Shown piece by piece: positions 33,524 to 42,329 of a DNA stretch of 43,032 nt; position 1 is the first letter of the stretch, and each line of letters starts with the position of its first letter. The position numbers and the translations under genes were made by a program. Origin of the DNA: an uncultured Pelagibacteraceae bacterium (GTDB taxonomy: Bacteria; Pseudomonadota; Alphaproteobacteria; Pelagibacterales; Pelagibacteraceae); contig CACJEG010000008.1 of assembly GCA_902592375.1 (NCBI GenBank), forward strand, positions 1 through 43,032, given 5' to 3'. The notes under the pieces were generated by a model. The model was given only the letters and a program-made list of their open reading frames with translations. It was not told the DNA's origin and searched no databases.

Positions 33524-34222
33524 CTAAATTTTATATAACAAAAACTCTTCTTCTCCAGGGTTAAAAAGAAAAATCTTTTTCCATTTGATTTCGTTCAGTA
33601 TTGACGAGGTTTTTTCGCCTATACACATCAAATTTGTATTCATCCATAAATTTTCGGTTTGATAAATCTTTATGAAATTTAAGAAACTTAACGCACTATT
33701 TTGAGAGTAAACATAGACCATATCAGGCATATTTAATTTTAATTCATTAACAAATTTCTCATCAAATTTTTTATTATGATCTACTCTGTAATTAATAATT
33801 CTTTTTACCTTAAAACCTTCTCTTAATAACTGTTGATCTAAATCAACCGATATTGTTTCACCACTAACGTAAAGTAATTCTTTATTTTTGGACTCATAAC
33901 TTTGTATAATTAACTCCTTTAAGTTTGTAACATTTCCTTCAGCCGCAATTGTATTTTGAAAACCAACACTTCTTGCTTTGTTTTCTGTAGCATTTCCAAC
34001 ACAAAAACATTTAATATTTTTATCTAATTTTACTGTGTTTAAAAATTTTACTGAATTTGCACTAGTAAAAACAATTCCACCATATTCAGAAAAGTTAATT
34101 TCTTCATAATTAACCTTTTCAATTCTTATTAATGGAAGATGAGAAACTTGATGTCCTAATGATTGAAATTTTAATATCATTTCAGAACAATCCTTCAGTG
34201 GTCTAGTTAATAAAATATGCAT
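33524..34222 (-). CDS. hemD: Uroporphyrinogen-III synthase
   Basis: A 232-residue enzyme cyclising hydroxymethylbilane to uroporphyrinogen III in heme synthesis. HemD proteins diverge strongly, but the pattern LLTRPLKDC near the start, GIVFTSANSVKFL at about 49-61, FCVGNATENKARSVGF, and the C-terminal VYVYSQNSALSFL and CIGEKTSSIL are family-typical. It starts one base after hemC, the usual partner. Heme made here would serve the ccm system in the same window. Confidence 0.9.
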   Translation of the reverse strand: MHILLTRPLKDCSEMILKFQSLGHQVSHLPLIRIEKVNYEEINFSEYGGIVFTSANSVKFLNTVKLDKNIKCFCVGNATENKARSVGFQNTIAAEGNVTNLKELIIQSYESKNKELLYVSGETISVDLDQQLLREGFKVKRIINYRVDHNKKFDEKFVNELKLNMPDMVYVYSQNSALSFLNFIKIYQTENLWMNTNLMCIGEKTSSILNEIKWKKIFLFNPGEEEFLLYKI

Positions 34223-34223
34223 A

Positions 34224-35141
34224 TTATCTTTTATATGAATTATTTGATTTTGTTTTTAAAAGTATTCCAATCTCTTTACCAATTTCTTTAAACTCATTCA
34301 AATTACCAATTTTTTTCTCATAAAACCTTTGTTTACCATCTAAAGAAAAAAGTTCAGCCTCCACCGTAATCTTATCTCCATGAACCACTGAATGAGCACC
34401 AATTGCTGTTTCACAATCTCCATCTAAAACTTTTAAAATATTTCTCTCAAGGTGAGCTCTTTTATGTGTTTCCTCATGATTAATTTTGTTTAAAATAGAA
34501 ATTGTCTCATCATCATTCTCCCTGCACTGAAGAGCAATTACGCCTTGTCCTGCACTAGGAATTATTTCTTCAGCTGAAAAAATTTCTGAGATTTTATTTT
34601 CAAATTTTAAATATTTGATACCAGCATAAGACAAAATAATTGCATCATACATCCCTTCATTCAATTTTCTAATTCTAGTATCTACATTTCCTCTTATTAG
34701 TTTACAGTTTAAATCTTGTCTGATTTTTTTTATTTGAAATTCTCTTCTGTATGATGAGGTACCAACAATTGACTTTTGATCTAAATCTTTAAGTTTTTTT
34801 TTGTTCTTTGTAATTAAAATCTCCCTAGGATCATTCCTCTCAAGAAATGTATCTGTCCTTAATCCTTCTGTCTCATTAGCAGGCATATCTTTCAGTGCAT
34901 GGACTGCAATATCAATATTTTTTAACTGAAGTTCTCTTTCAATATTACTAGAAAACAAACCTTTGCCACCTAGCTCAGATAATCTTATATCCTGTACTTC
35001 GTCACCTTTAGTTGTAATTGATTTAATTAAAATATCTTCATTACCAAGGTCGGTATTTTCAATAATCTTATCTTTAGCTTGTTGAGCATAAAGTAGTGCA
35101 AGCTTGCTACCCCTAGATCCAATTATTATTTTTTTTTTCAT
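34224..35141 (-). CDS. hemC: Porphobilinogen deaminase (hydroxymethylbilane synthase)
   Basis: A 305-residue enzyme polymerising four porphobilinogens. Signatures are IIIGSRGSKLALLYAQ at the N-terminus, the catalytic aspartate D85 in HALKDMP, SIVGTSSYRR, and the dipyrromethane-cofactor cysteine C243 in LDGDCETAIGAH. It is divergent from tsaD with 54 bases between and is followed by hemD. This hemC/tsaD divergent layout is common in alphaproteobacteria. Confidence 0.96.
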   Translation of the reverse strand: MKKKIIIGSRGSKLALLYAQQAKDKIIENTDLGNEDILIKSITTKGDEVQDIRLSELGGKGLFSSNIERELQLKNIDIAVHALKDMPANETEGLRTDTFLERNDPREILITKNKKKLKDLDQKSIVGTSSYRREFQIKKIRQDLNCKLIRGNVDTRIRKLNEGMYDAIILSYAGIKYLKFENKISEIFSAEEIIPSAGQGVIALQCRENDDETISILNKINHEETHKRAHLERNILKVLDGDCETAIGAHSVVHGDKITVEAELFSLDGKQRFYEKKIGNLNEFKEIGKEIGILLKTKSNNSYKR

Positions 35142-35195
35142 AAAAAATTATTTCTTACTTGTATAAAGATTGTACAATTATTAAAAACTATTTGA

Positions 35196-36269
35196 ATGAA
35201 CAAAAAACCCTTAATTCTTGGAATAGAGTCTAGTTGTGATGAAACAGCAGCTTCTTTAATAACTGAAAATGAAGAAGGATTCCCAGTAGTTTTATCCAAC
35301 ATTGTTTCTAGCCAAGTGGAGGTTCATAGGGAGTTTGGTGGTGTAGTTCCTGAACTAGCAGCACGTTCACACATTGAAAAAATTGATTGGATTGTCAAAA
35401 AAGCTATTGATGAAAGTGGAAGAAAAATTGAGGAAATAGATGCCGTTGCTTCTACCGCTGGTCCTGGATTAATTGTTTGTTTATCAGTTGGGTTAAGTTT
35501 TGGTAAAGCTTTGGCAACAGCAATGAATAAACCTTTTATTGCTGTTAATCATTTAGAGGGACATGCTTTAAGTCCAAAACTAAATACAAATTTAAATTAT
35601 CCATATTTACTTCTTTTAATTTCAGGTGGGCACTCACAATATTTAAGTGTTCAGGACCTTGGTAAATATAAAAGATTAGGAACAACTATTGATGATGCAT
35701 TAGGTGAGGCGTTTGACAAAACGGCAAAGCTTTTAGGAATAGAATTTCCAGGAGGACCTCAAATAGAAATTTTAGCTAAAAAAGGTGATCCAGAAAAATA
35801 TGATTTACCAAAACCAATTTTCAGCAAAGGAGGATGCAATCTTTCTTTTGCAGGTCTAAAAACTGCCGTGTTGAAGATAAGCAAAACAATTAAATCAGAA
35901 CAAGATAAATATGACCTTGCAGCATCTTTTCAAAAAACAATTGAGGAAATTTTATATAAAAAAACGAAGATTGCTTTTACTGAATTTGAAAAAATAAATG
36001 AATTAAATGAAAAAATTTTCGTTGTTGCTGGAGGAGTTGCAGCAAATAAAAAAATTAGGTCTATGTTAATTAAGCTATGTGAAGAAAATAATTATAAAAG
36101 TATTTTTCCACCTATAGAGCTTTGTGGGGATAATGCAGCAATGATTGCAATGGTAGGTTTGGAAAAATTTAAAACAAATCAATTTGATGATTTAGATTAT
36201 CCAGCAAAACCTAGATGGCCTTTAGATGAAGATGCAGCTTTTCTCAAAGGTGCTGGAGTAAAAATTTAA
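35196..36269 (+). CDS. tsaD: tRNA threonylcarbamoyladenosine (t6A37) transferase subunit
   Basis: A 357-residue ASKHA-fold protein that transfers the threonylcarbamoyl group to A37 of ANN-decoding tRNAs with TsaB and TsaE. Signatures are LGIESSCDETAAS at the N-terminus, metal ligands H119 and H123 (NHLEGH), LLISGGHSQ, DDALGEAFDKTAKLLG, and VAGGVAANKKIR with the late CGDNAAMIA. The length is slightly above the common 340 residues. It converges with the 2OG oxygenase gene, 5 bases apart. Confidence 0.96.
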   Translation: MNKKPLILGIESSCDETAASLITENEEGFPVVLSNIVSSQVEVHREFGGVVPELAARSHIEKIDWIVKKAIDESGRKIEEIDAVASTAGPGLIVCLSVGLSFGKALATAMNKPFIAVNHLEGHALSPKLNTNLNYPYLLLLISGGHSQYLSVQDLGKYKRLGTTIDDALGEAFDKTAKLLGIEFPGGPQIEILAKKGDPEKYDLPKPIFSKGGCNLSFAGLKTAVLKISKTIKSEQDKYDLAASFQKTIEEILYKKTKIAFTEFEKINELNEKIFVVAGGVAANKKIRSMLIKLCEENNYKSIFPPIELCGDNAAMIAMVGLEKFKTNQFDDLDYPAKPRWPLDEDAAFLKGAGVKI

Positions 36270-36274
36270 ATTTA

Positions 36275-36817
36275 TTATCTAAATTTTGGACCAGAAAGCC
36301 AGATTGCTAAGGTATGTCGTTTACCTGATGTTATTTTATTAACTTTGTGATTTATAAATGATGGAAATATAATTGCGCTTCCAGGTTTATTAAATTCGGT
36401 ACAAATTATTTCATTTGCTCTAAATAAAACTAATTCACCACCTTGATAAGACCCTTCGGATAAATTTAATAATGCAGTCAGCTTGATATCTCTTACAGGA
36501 TCTCTAGGTACGGCATCTATATGCCAACTATATTCAGTACCTTCATCATAAATATTGTAATTTAATTTTTTCAAAGATGTTAAAGAATGAAGGTCAAAAC
36601 CAAAAAAATTATTATTTGCAGTTTGACAAAAATCTATAAATGGAAAAATATATTGTTGTATTTTTCCTAAGTATACAAACTTTACATCAGATGTTTTGTG
36701 AGAATCTACTGCAAAATCATCTTTTCCCTCAACAAAATTTGATTTAATTACTTTATTAATTTCTTTAACTTGATTCTCATTAAATATATTCATTGATGAA
36801 TAATTTGCTGCTCTCAT
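36275..36817 (-). CDS. 2OG-Fe(II) oxygenase (prolyl-4-hydroxylase/PKHD-like)
   Basis: A 180-residue iron/2-oxoglutarate oxygenase. Iron ligands are H99-x-D101 (YSWHIDAVP) and H157 (INHKVNKI); the 2OG arginine is R167 (SGKRHTLAIWL). GGELVLF and PGSAIIFPSF are the jelly-roll strands of the P4H/PKHD group. The frame runs back to a TTG at 36835; ATG 36817 is used, and a later ATG at 36793 is also possible. The target, protein or small molecule, is unknown. It is divergent from the EVE-domain gene. Confidence 0.82.
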   Translation of the reverse strand: MRAANYSSMNIFNENQVKEINKVIKSNFVEGKDDFAVDSHKTSDVKFVYLGKIQQYIFPFIDFCQTANNNFFGFDLHSLTSLKKLNYNIYDEGTEYSWHIDAVPRDPVRDIKLTALLNLSEGSYQGGELVLFRANEIICTEFNKPGSAIIFPSFINHKVNKITSGKRHTLAIWLSGPKFR

Positions 36818-36908
36818 AAAATAATAAGGTATCAATTATTTTTTGTCATACAATAAGTAATTTAAATAAACATTATAAATTCTAGATAATTAATTATATA
36901 AATAGACA

Positions 36909-37322
36909 ATGAAATATTGGTTACTAAAATCTGAACCAAATGTTTGGTCAATTGACCAACAAAAAAAAGCTGGAATTAAAGGTGCACCTTGGGATGGTGT
37001 CAGAAATTATCAAGCTGCAAAAAATTTAAAAAGTATGAGTAAAGGAGATCTTTGTTTTTTTTATCATTCAAATATAGGAAAAGATATAGTTGGAATAGTA
37101 AAAGTTATTAAAGAATCGTACATAGATAAAACAGACAAAACAGGGAGATTTGTTGCCGTTACTGTTCAATTTAAGTCTAAATTTTCAAAGCCTATAACTC
37201 TCGAAAGTATTAAAAAGAATAAGGATTTAAGCCATTTAGCTCTGATAAAGCAAAGTAGGCTTTCTGTAATGCCTGTTGATTATAAAAGCTGGAAAATTAT
37301 AAATAACATGAGTAAAATTTAA
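36909..37322 (+). CDS. EVE domain-containing protein
   Basis: A 137-residue single EVE domain: KYWLLKSEPNVWSID at the start, then WDGVRNYQAAKNLKSMSKGDLCFFYHSN (about 28-55), and a KDLSHLALIKQSRLSVMPV tail, all typical of the THYN1-like family. EVE domains belong to the PUA-like fold and are thought to recognise modified bases in DNA or RNA; the bacterial function is open. It is 15 bases upstream of acs with no terminator between, so the two may share a transcript. Confidence 0.92.
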   Translation: MKYWLLKSEPNVWSIDQQKKAGIKGAPWDGVRNYQAAKNLKSMSKGDLCFFYHSNIGKDIVGIVKVIKESYIDKTDKTGRFVAVTVQFKSKFSKPITLESIKKNKDLSHLALIKQSRLSVMPVDYKSWKIINNMSKI

Positions 37323-37337
37323 AAAAAAAATTGTCCT

Positions 37338-39434
37338 ATGCCAAAAAAAAAGAAGAAGAAAAGCAAGGTAAGAAAAAAAAAGTCTAAAGTTAGAAAGAAA
37401 ACCTCAAAAAAGGTGAAGAGAAAATCTAAAGTTAGAAAAAGATCCTCTAAAAAAGCAAAAAAAAGAATTAAAGCAAAAAAAGAAAGCGGAAATACACCTC
37501 CTGAAGTTGTTATTAAAACAAAACCAGAATGGGTTAAAAGTAGCTTAGCAAACAAAAGTAAATACCAGCAAAAATATTCTCAATCTATAAAGAGTAATGA
37601 TGAATTTTGGAGAAAAGAAGGAAAAAGAATTACATGGATAAAACCTTATAAAAAAATTAAAGACGTAAAATACAGTACAAAAGAAGTAAAAATTAAATGG
37701 TTTGAAGATGGTACTCTAAATGCTTCAGCAAATTGTATTGATAGACACTTAAAAGATAAAAAAGATAAAACTGCTATTATTTGGGTGGGTGATGATCCAA
37801 AAGATAGTCAAAAAATTTCTTATAAACAACTTCACCAAAAAGTTTCGAAAGCAGCCAATGGTTTAAAAAAATTAGGAATTAAAAAAGGTGACCGTGTAAC
37901 AATTTATTTAACGATGATACCAGAGTTAACAATTTTAATGCTGGCTTGTGTAAGAATTGGTGCAGTACATTCAATTATTTTTGGTGGTTTTTCTGCAGAT
38001 TCTATCTCTGGAAGAGTGAATGATTGCGAATCTGAATATATAATAACTGCTGATGAAGGAGTGAGAGGTGGAAAAACTATACCACTGAAATATACAGTCG
38101 ATGAAGCTTTAATGAGTTGTCCAAACGTTAAAAAATGTATTGTTGTTAAACGAACTGGAAATTACATCAACTGGGATCAAAATAGAGATGTTTGGTATCA
38201 TGATTTAATTAAAGACGTTCCTAATCATTGTGAACCTGAAGAAATGAACGCAGAAGATCCTTTATTTATTTTATATACCTCAGGTTCAACAGGTAAACCT
38301 AAAGGAGTTCTTCATACTACTGGTGGTTATATGGTTTATGCTTCAATGACACATCAATATATTTTTAACTATAAACCAAAAGATATTTATTGGTGTACTG
38401 CTGATATTGGTTGGGTAACTGGACATAGTTATATTATTTATGGACCACTTTCAAATGGTGCAACAACTATAATGTTTGAAGGAATTCCAAATTATCCTGA
38501 TAGTTCTAGATGGTGGCAAATAGTAGATAAATACAAAGTAAATACATTCTATACAGCACCAACTGCTATCCGAGCTTTAATGCGTGAGGGAGATAAACCA
38601 GTTAAAAAAACCTCAAGAAAGTCACTTAAACTTTTGGGAACGGTAGGAGAACCAATAAATCCAGAGGCTTGGATGTGGTACTATAAAACTGTAGGGAATT
38701 CTAAATGCCCAATAGTAGATACTTGGTGGCAAACGGAAACCGGAGGTATAATGATTGCTCCTCAAACAGGTGCAATTCCTCTTAAACCTGGATCTGCAAC
38801 AAAACCTTTCTATGGAATCAAGCCGGTGCTTGTAGATAAAAACGGTAAAGAAATTAAAGGAGCTGGAGAAGGAAGATTGTGTATAGCTCAATCGTGGCCT
38901 GGACAAATGAGAACTGTTTATGGTGATCATCAAAGATTTATCGATACATACTTCTCTCAATTTAATGGCAAATATTTTACTGGCGATGGATGCAGGAGAG
39001 ATAAAGATGGATATTACTGGATTACTGGTCGAGTAGATGATGTAATTATTGTTTCGGGACATAATCTTGGAACAGCTGAAATTGAAAGTGCGTTTGTTGC
39101 TCATCCAAAAGTAGCTGAAGCTGCTGTAGTTGGTTATCCTCATGATATTAAAGGTAATGGTTTGTATTGTTATGTAACCTTGAATGCAGGAGAAAGCGAA
39201 ACAGGTGAACTAGAGAGAGATCTAAAACTTTGGGTTAGAAAACAAATTGGTCCTTTAGCAACTCCAGATCTAATTCATTTTACTCCAGGTCTTCCTAAAA
39301 CAAGATCAGGAAAAATAATGAGAAGAATTTTAAGAAAAATTGCTGCAAACGAGCATGGTCAATTAGGAGACACCACTACCCTAGCGGATCCAAGTGTTGT
39401 TGATAGTTTGGTAGATAATAGAAAAAATATTTAA
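37338..39434 (+). CDS. acs: Acetyl-CoA synthetase with an unusual lysine/arginine-rich N-terminal tail
   Basis: A 698-residue AMP-forming acetate-CoA ligase. The core from about residue 60 aligns in pattern with standard Acs (about 650 residues): [44 protein letters not shown] (P-loop), [27 protein letters not shown], and the acetylation-regulated lysine K659 in [10 protein letters not shown]. Residues 1-50 are extra: 32 of 50 are Lys or Arg, with three KSKVRK copies at 8-13, 15-20 and 29-34. No later ATG precedes the conserved core, so the tail appears to be translated. No clear Shine-Dalgarno precedes the start. The symporter genes downstream suggest acetate scavenging. Confidence 0.93.
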   Translation: MPKKKKKKSKVRKKKSKVRKKTSKKVKRKSKVRKRSSKKAKKRIKAKKESGNTPPEVVIKTKPEWVKSSLANKSKYQQKYSQSIKSNDEFWRKEGKRITWIKPYKKIKDVKYSTKEVKIKWFEDGTLNASANCIDRHLKDKKDKTAIIWVGDDPKDSQKISYKQLHQKVSKAANGLKKLGIKKGDRVTIYLTMIPELTILMLACVRIGAVHSIIFGGFSADSISGRVNDCESEYIITADEGVRGGKTIPLKYTVDEALMSCPNVKKCIVVKRTGNYINWDQNRDVWYHDLIKDVPNHCEPEEMNAEDPLFILYTSGSTGKPKGVLHTTGGYMVYASMTHQYIFNYKPKDIYWCTADIGWVTGHSYIIYGPLSNGATTIMFEGIPNYPDSSRWWQIVDKYKVNTFYTAPTAIRALMREGDKPVKKTSRKSLKLLGTVGEPINPEAWMWYYKTVGNSKCPIVDTWWQTETGGIMIAPQTGAIPLKPGSATKPFYGIKPVLVDKNGKEIKGAGEGRLCIAQSWPGQMRTVYGDHQRFIDTYFSQFNGKYFTGDGCRRDKDGYYWITGRVDDVIIVSGHNLGTAEIESAFVAHPKVAEAAVVGYPHDIKGNGLYCYVTLNAGESETGELERDLKLWVRKQIGPLATPDLIHFTPGLPKTRSGKIMRRILRKIAANEHGQLGDTTTLADPSVVDSLVDNRKNI
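37383..37438 (+). repeat. Direct repeat inside the acs lysine-rich tail
   Basis: The 14-base unit TCTAAAGTTAGAAA occurs at 37383-37396 and again at 37425-37438, 42 bases apart and in the same frame. Both encode part of a KSKVRK motif; a third, more diverged coding copy lies just upstream. It suggests that the basic tail grew by in-frame duplication. Runs of nine A in the first codons make the region prone to slippage. Confidence 0.6.
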
Positions 39435-40054
39435 AACTTAATTAAATCTTTAAACTCTTGTTTAACAACATCCCATTTTAAAATCATCGAATTTAAAACA
39501 ATCTTTCGATCTAAAGTTTTTAATTCGTCTGCAATTGGAGCCCACTTATATAAAGAAAGAGCACTAGGATTAAAAGGTAAGTCTTGATAATACCCGTCCC
39601 AATTTATTTTCTCTAATCGTTCGTCAAAACTTTTCCTAGCTTCGTCGATGATATCTAATGGCATTTTGTTAGAAATTTCATCATCTAAAATTTTATTAAA
39701 AATTTCGTTTGCTTTATGAATATCCTTATAATTAAAATTAACTTTTAAATATGAAAAAGTAAAAAAAGTTAAATCTTGTAATGCAACCGAATAAATATTC
39801 CATTTAGCAAGATTTACTGATGACATAAATTCATCATTATCAAAATGAAGAACGTATCTTGTTCCCATTCTAGTTTTTAAATAATTATATAAAGTAACTT
39901 GAGTAGCCCAGGCAGATTTGGTTTGAATAAATTGTTCTAATTCATCTAAAGTTTTTATTTTTTTCTTTGGAATAAACGCCTTAAACATGGCGAATAAATA
40001 TGTTTTAAAATCCTCAAGTTTTATATCTCTCCAAGTTAATTTGTATTTTCCCAT
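39431..40054 (-). CDS. Conserved alphaproteobacterial protein, function unknown (esterase-annotated type)
   Basis: A 207-residue, mostly helical protein with no signal peptide. Its centre, [19 protein letters not shown], then [18 protein letters not shown], resembles a conserved family in alphaproteobacteria that is sometimes labelled esterase without evidence; this is from memory of the pattern. No GxSxG is visible. The frame extends to a TTG at 40075, but that codon overlaps a perfect TATAAT box, so ATG 40054 is chosen. The 3' end overlaps acs by 4 bases, convergent. It is divergent from the symporter operon. Confidence 0.7.
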   Translation of the reverse strand: MGKYKLTWRDIKLEDFKTYLFAMFKAFIPKKKIKTLDELEQFIQTKSAWATQVTLYNYLKTRMGTRYVLHFDNDEFMSSVNLAKWNIYSVALQDLTFFTFSYLKVNFNYKDIHKANEIFNKILDDEISNKMPLDIIDEARKSFDERLEKINWDGYYQDLPFNPSALSLYKWAPIADELKTLDRKIVLNSMILKWDVVKQEFKDLIKF

Positions 40055-40074
40055 GTAAATTTGTAAGTGCGCCA

Positions 40075-40080
40075 ATTATA
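40075..40080 (-). promoter_or_regulatory. -10 box (TATAAT) for the unknown protein gene at 39431-40054
   Basis: A perfect TATAAT on the minus strand lies 20 bases upstream of ATG 40054. Transcription would begin about 14 bases before that ATG, giving a short or nearly leaderless mRNA. The -35 region is poor (CTTATT). The position argues against the upstream TTG as start. Confidence 0.4.
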
Positions 40081-40152
40081 TCTTAAAAAAGTAAGTAAAT
40101 AAGTACCTAATATGGTGAATTTTAGGTCTTTTCAAAACCTTCATAATGGTTA

Positions 40153-40173
40153 TGGTTTCAACCAGTTATAACT
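40153..40173. promoter_or_regulatory. Overlapping inverted repeats upstream of the DUF4212/symporter operon
   Basis: TGGTT-TC-AACCA (40153-40164) and the perfect 10-base palindrome AGTTATAACT (40164-40173) share one base and lie just before the ribosome-binding site AGAGAGG (40178-40184). A GGTT/AACC repetition continues upstream to about 40136. A CATAAT at 40142-40147 could be the -10 box, which would place these repeats at the transcript start, where an operator or leader hairpin would act. This is an unproven pattern call. Confidence 0.3.
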
Positions 40174-40189
40174 AAATAGAGAGGTATAA

Positions 40190-40450
40190 ATGTCAAATCA
40201 ACAAAAACACTGGGAAAAAACCAGGGGATTGTTATTTATAACACTTGCAATCTGGTTTGTTTTCTCAATTGGCATCTTTCTCTTTGGAGCTGAAATGAAC
40301 GAGGTCACGGGACCTTTCGGTTATCCATGGACATACTGGTTTACATGTCAGGGATCTCTTGGTGCATTTGTAATCCTAATTTTCTGGTTTGCGAATAGAC
40401 AAGAAAAAATCGATGAAGAGTTCGGCTTTAGCGAAAGAGAGGACGAATAA
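40190..40450 (+). CDS. DUF4212 protein, small subunit of a sodium:solute symporter
   Basis: An 86-residue protein with two membrane helices (about 14-33 and 47-66) and the DUF4212 pattern WEKTRGLLFITLAIWFVFSIG, then FGYPWTYWFTCQGSLGAFVILIFWFANR. This family is always paired with a large SSS-type symporter and is thought to be its small subunit. AGAGAGG lies 5 bases before the ATG. The start of the symporter gene overlaps this stop by one base. Confidence 0.92.
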   Translation: MSNQQKHWEKTRGLLFITLAIWFVFSIGIFLFGAEMNEVTGPFGYPWTYWFTCQGSLGAFVILIFWFANRQEKIDEEFGFSEREDE

Positions 40451-42261
40451 TGAAAGGTAATTTCATAGATAATTTGCCTAAGATTTACGGGATCTATACA
40501 GGAGGATTTATAGGTTTCATAATCATTATGGCAATTGCTGAACAGATGGGTATGACAGCTAAAACGATTGGTATCGCTTTCGTTGCATTCACTGTATTCA
40601 TCTATGCATTAATCGGTTATCTATCAAGAACAGCCCAAGCAGATGCATATTATGTAGCTGGAAGGCAAGTACCAACAGTTTTCAACGGAATGGCGACAGC
40701 AGCAGACTGGATGTCTGGTGCATCATTCGTTGCTATGGCGGGTGGTATTTACTTTAAAGGTTACGGTTATATGGCTCTACTTGTTGGTTGGACTGGTGGA
40801 TACGTGCTTGTTGCATCTTTATTAGCACCATACTTAAGAAAATTTGGCTGTTATACAGTTCCAGATTTTATAGGTACTAGATACGGTGGTAATTTAGCTA
40901 GATTTAGCGCAGTTGTAGTTTTAACTGTTGCTTCATTTACTTATGTGACTGCACAAATTAACGCTACAGGCACTATTGCATCTGTTGCACTTGATATCCC
41001 ATTCCAATACGCAGTTTATGTTGGACTAATAAGTATTTTATTATGTTCAATGTTAGGTGGTATGAGAGGGGTAACTTGGACACAGGTTGCACAATATATC
41101 GTTCTAATTATAGCATACCTACTTCCAGTATTCTGGATCAGTAACAAAATGGGTGCGGGTTTCTTCCCTCACTTTATGTTAGCTGATGAGGTTGCTAGAA
41201 TTGGTGAATTAGAACAACAGTTCGGTTTTGTTAAAAACGCAGCTGCTGATCTAAAAACAGTACCTAAAGGCTTAGCAGGAATAACTAAAGCTCACTCTGC
41301 AGTTAACGCTACACCTTGGGCATTTATTTCATTAGCATTAGCGATGATGATGGGAACAGCTTCATTACCGCACGTGATGATGAGATACTTTACTACTCCA
41401 AGTGTAAAAGCAGCTAGAAAATCAGTAGGTTGGTCATTATTCTTTATCTTCCTACTTTATTCTTCTGCTCCAATGTTAGCTACATTATCTAAATTATCAT
41501 TGATCGACCCGAATTTACCAACTGGTATTATCGGTAAGACATTTGCAGAAGTGGAAGCGATAGATTGGTACCAAAACTGGAACCAAGCAAACCTAATGTT
41601 TATCAGCGACTTTAACGGAAATGGAACTCTTGAATTAAATGAGTTCTTCATGGGTGGTAAAGCCGTTGTATTGGCAACGCCAGAGATAGCTGGATTACCT
41701 TATGTAATTTCAGGTCTAGTTGCTGCAGGAGGTATGGCAGCTGCCATGTCTACTGCCGATGGTTTGATTCTAGCGATTGCAAACGCTATATCACATGATG
41801 TTTACTATAAGATCATTGATCCAAAAGCGGAAACTGCAAAACGACTACTTGTTGCAAGGGTATTACTTGTAATAATTGGTTTTGCTGGAGCAACTATTGC
41901 AGCAATGGAGATTCAAGGAATCTTAGGTTCGGTTATCTGGGCTTTTGATTTTGCGATGTCTGGATTGTTCTTCCCACTTGTACTTGGTGTATGGTGGAAG
42001 AGAGCTAATAGACAAGGTGCGATTGCTGGTATGCTAGGTGGTCTAATCGCCGGTGCGTGGTACTTAGTTTGGGTACGAACTGGTGGAAGTGGATTCCTAG
42101 GAATTACACAGTTAACATTTGGTATCTTCGGATCAGCTGTTAGTTTAGTTTTAATGGTAATTGTTAGTTTAATGACTGCAGAACCAGATAAAGCTACTCA
42201 AAAAATGGTTGATGACGTGCGTGTACCGAGTGGTAAATCAATTCTTGGTAAATCACACTAA
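40450..42261 (+). CDS. Sodium:solute symporter (SSS family, DUF4212-partnered type), probable acetate/monocarboxylate uptake
   Basis: A 603-residue transporter with about 13 helices. Family parts are YYVAGRQVPTVFNGMATAADWMSGASF (about 67-93), the GMRGVTWTQVAQY stretch, MMGTASLPHVMMRYFTT and AAAMSTADGLILAIANAISHD. It is the large partner of DUF4212 and related to ActP-type acetate permeases. The acs gene 0.8 kb away supports acetate as substrate, by inference. A loop at 387-398 (DFNGNGTLELNE) matches a canonical EF-hand calcium loop. A strong terminator follows. The gene has noticeably more C-ending codons than its neighbours, as expected for high expression. Confidence 0.92.
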   Translation: MKGNFIDNLPKIYGIYTGGFIGFIIIMAIAEQMGMTAKTIGIAFVAFTVFIYALIGYLSRTAQADAYYVAGRQVPTVFNGMATAADWMSGASFVAMAGGIYFKGYGYMALLVGWTGGYVLVASLLAPYLRKFGCYTVPDFIGTRYGGNLARFSAVVVLTVASFTYVTAQINATGTIASVALDIPFQYAVYVGLISILLCSMLGGMRGVTWTQVAQYIVLIIAYLLPVFWISNKMGAGFFPHFMLADEVARIGELEQQFGFVKNAAADLKTVPKGLAGITKAHSAVNATPWAFISLALAMMMGTASLPHVMMRYFTTPSVKAARKSVGWSLFFIFLLYSSAPMLATLSKLSLIDPNLPTGIIGKTFAEVEAIDWYQNWNQANLMFISDFNGNGTLELNEFFMGGKAVVLATPEIAGLPYVISGLVAAGGMAAAMSTADGLILAIANAISHDVYYKIIDPKAETAKRLLVARVLLVIIGFAGATIAAMEIQGILGSVIWAFDFAMSGLFFPLVLGVWWKRANRQGAIAGMLGGLIAGAWYLVWVRTGGSGFLGITQLTFGIFGSAVSLVLMVIVSLMTAEPDKATQKMVDDVRVPSGKSILGKSH

Positions 42262-42271
42262 ATAATCTTTT

Positions 42272-42300
42272 AAAGGGGCGATTAATTTCGCCCCTTTTAT
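42272..42300 (+). terminator. Rho-independent terminator after the symporter
   Basis: A perfect 10-base stem (AAAGGGGCGA / TCGCCCCTTT, 42272-42281 with 42288-42297) with a 6-base loop TTAATT and a short T-rich tail lies 10 bases after the symporter stop. It is the clearest terminator in the window. The A-tract before the stem would also let it work, less strongly, on the minus strand. Confidence 0.9.
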
Positions 42301-42329
42301 TTCAATAAATTTTCCAATATAAATTTTGA

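Noticed and set aside
36818..36835. TTG start for the 2OG-Fe(II) oxygenase
   Set aside because: An ATG follows six codons later, and no ribosome-binding site supports the TTG.
37319..37555. Minus-strand open frame rich in Phe and Leu opposite the acs tail
   Set aside because: It is the mirror of the lysine-rich coding sequence (AAA/AAG read as TTT/CTT) and has no start signals or family resemblance.
38622..39143. Long minus-strand open frame inside acs
   Set aside because: It is antisense to a strongly conserved enzyme core and shows no protein-like pattern; a codon-use shadow.
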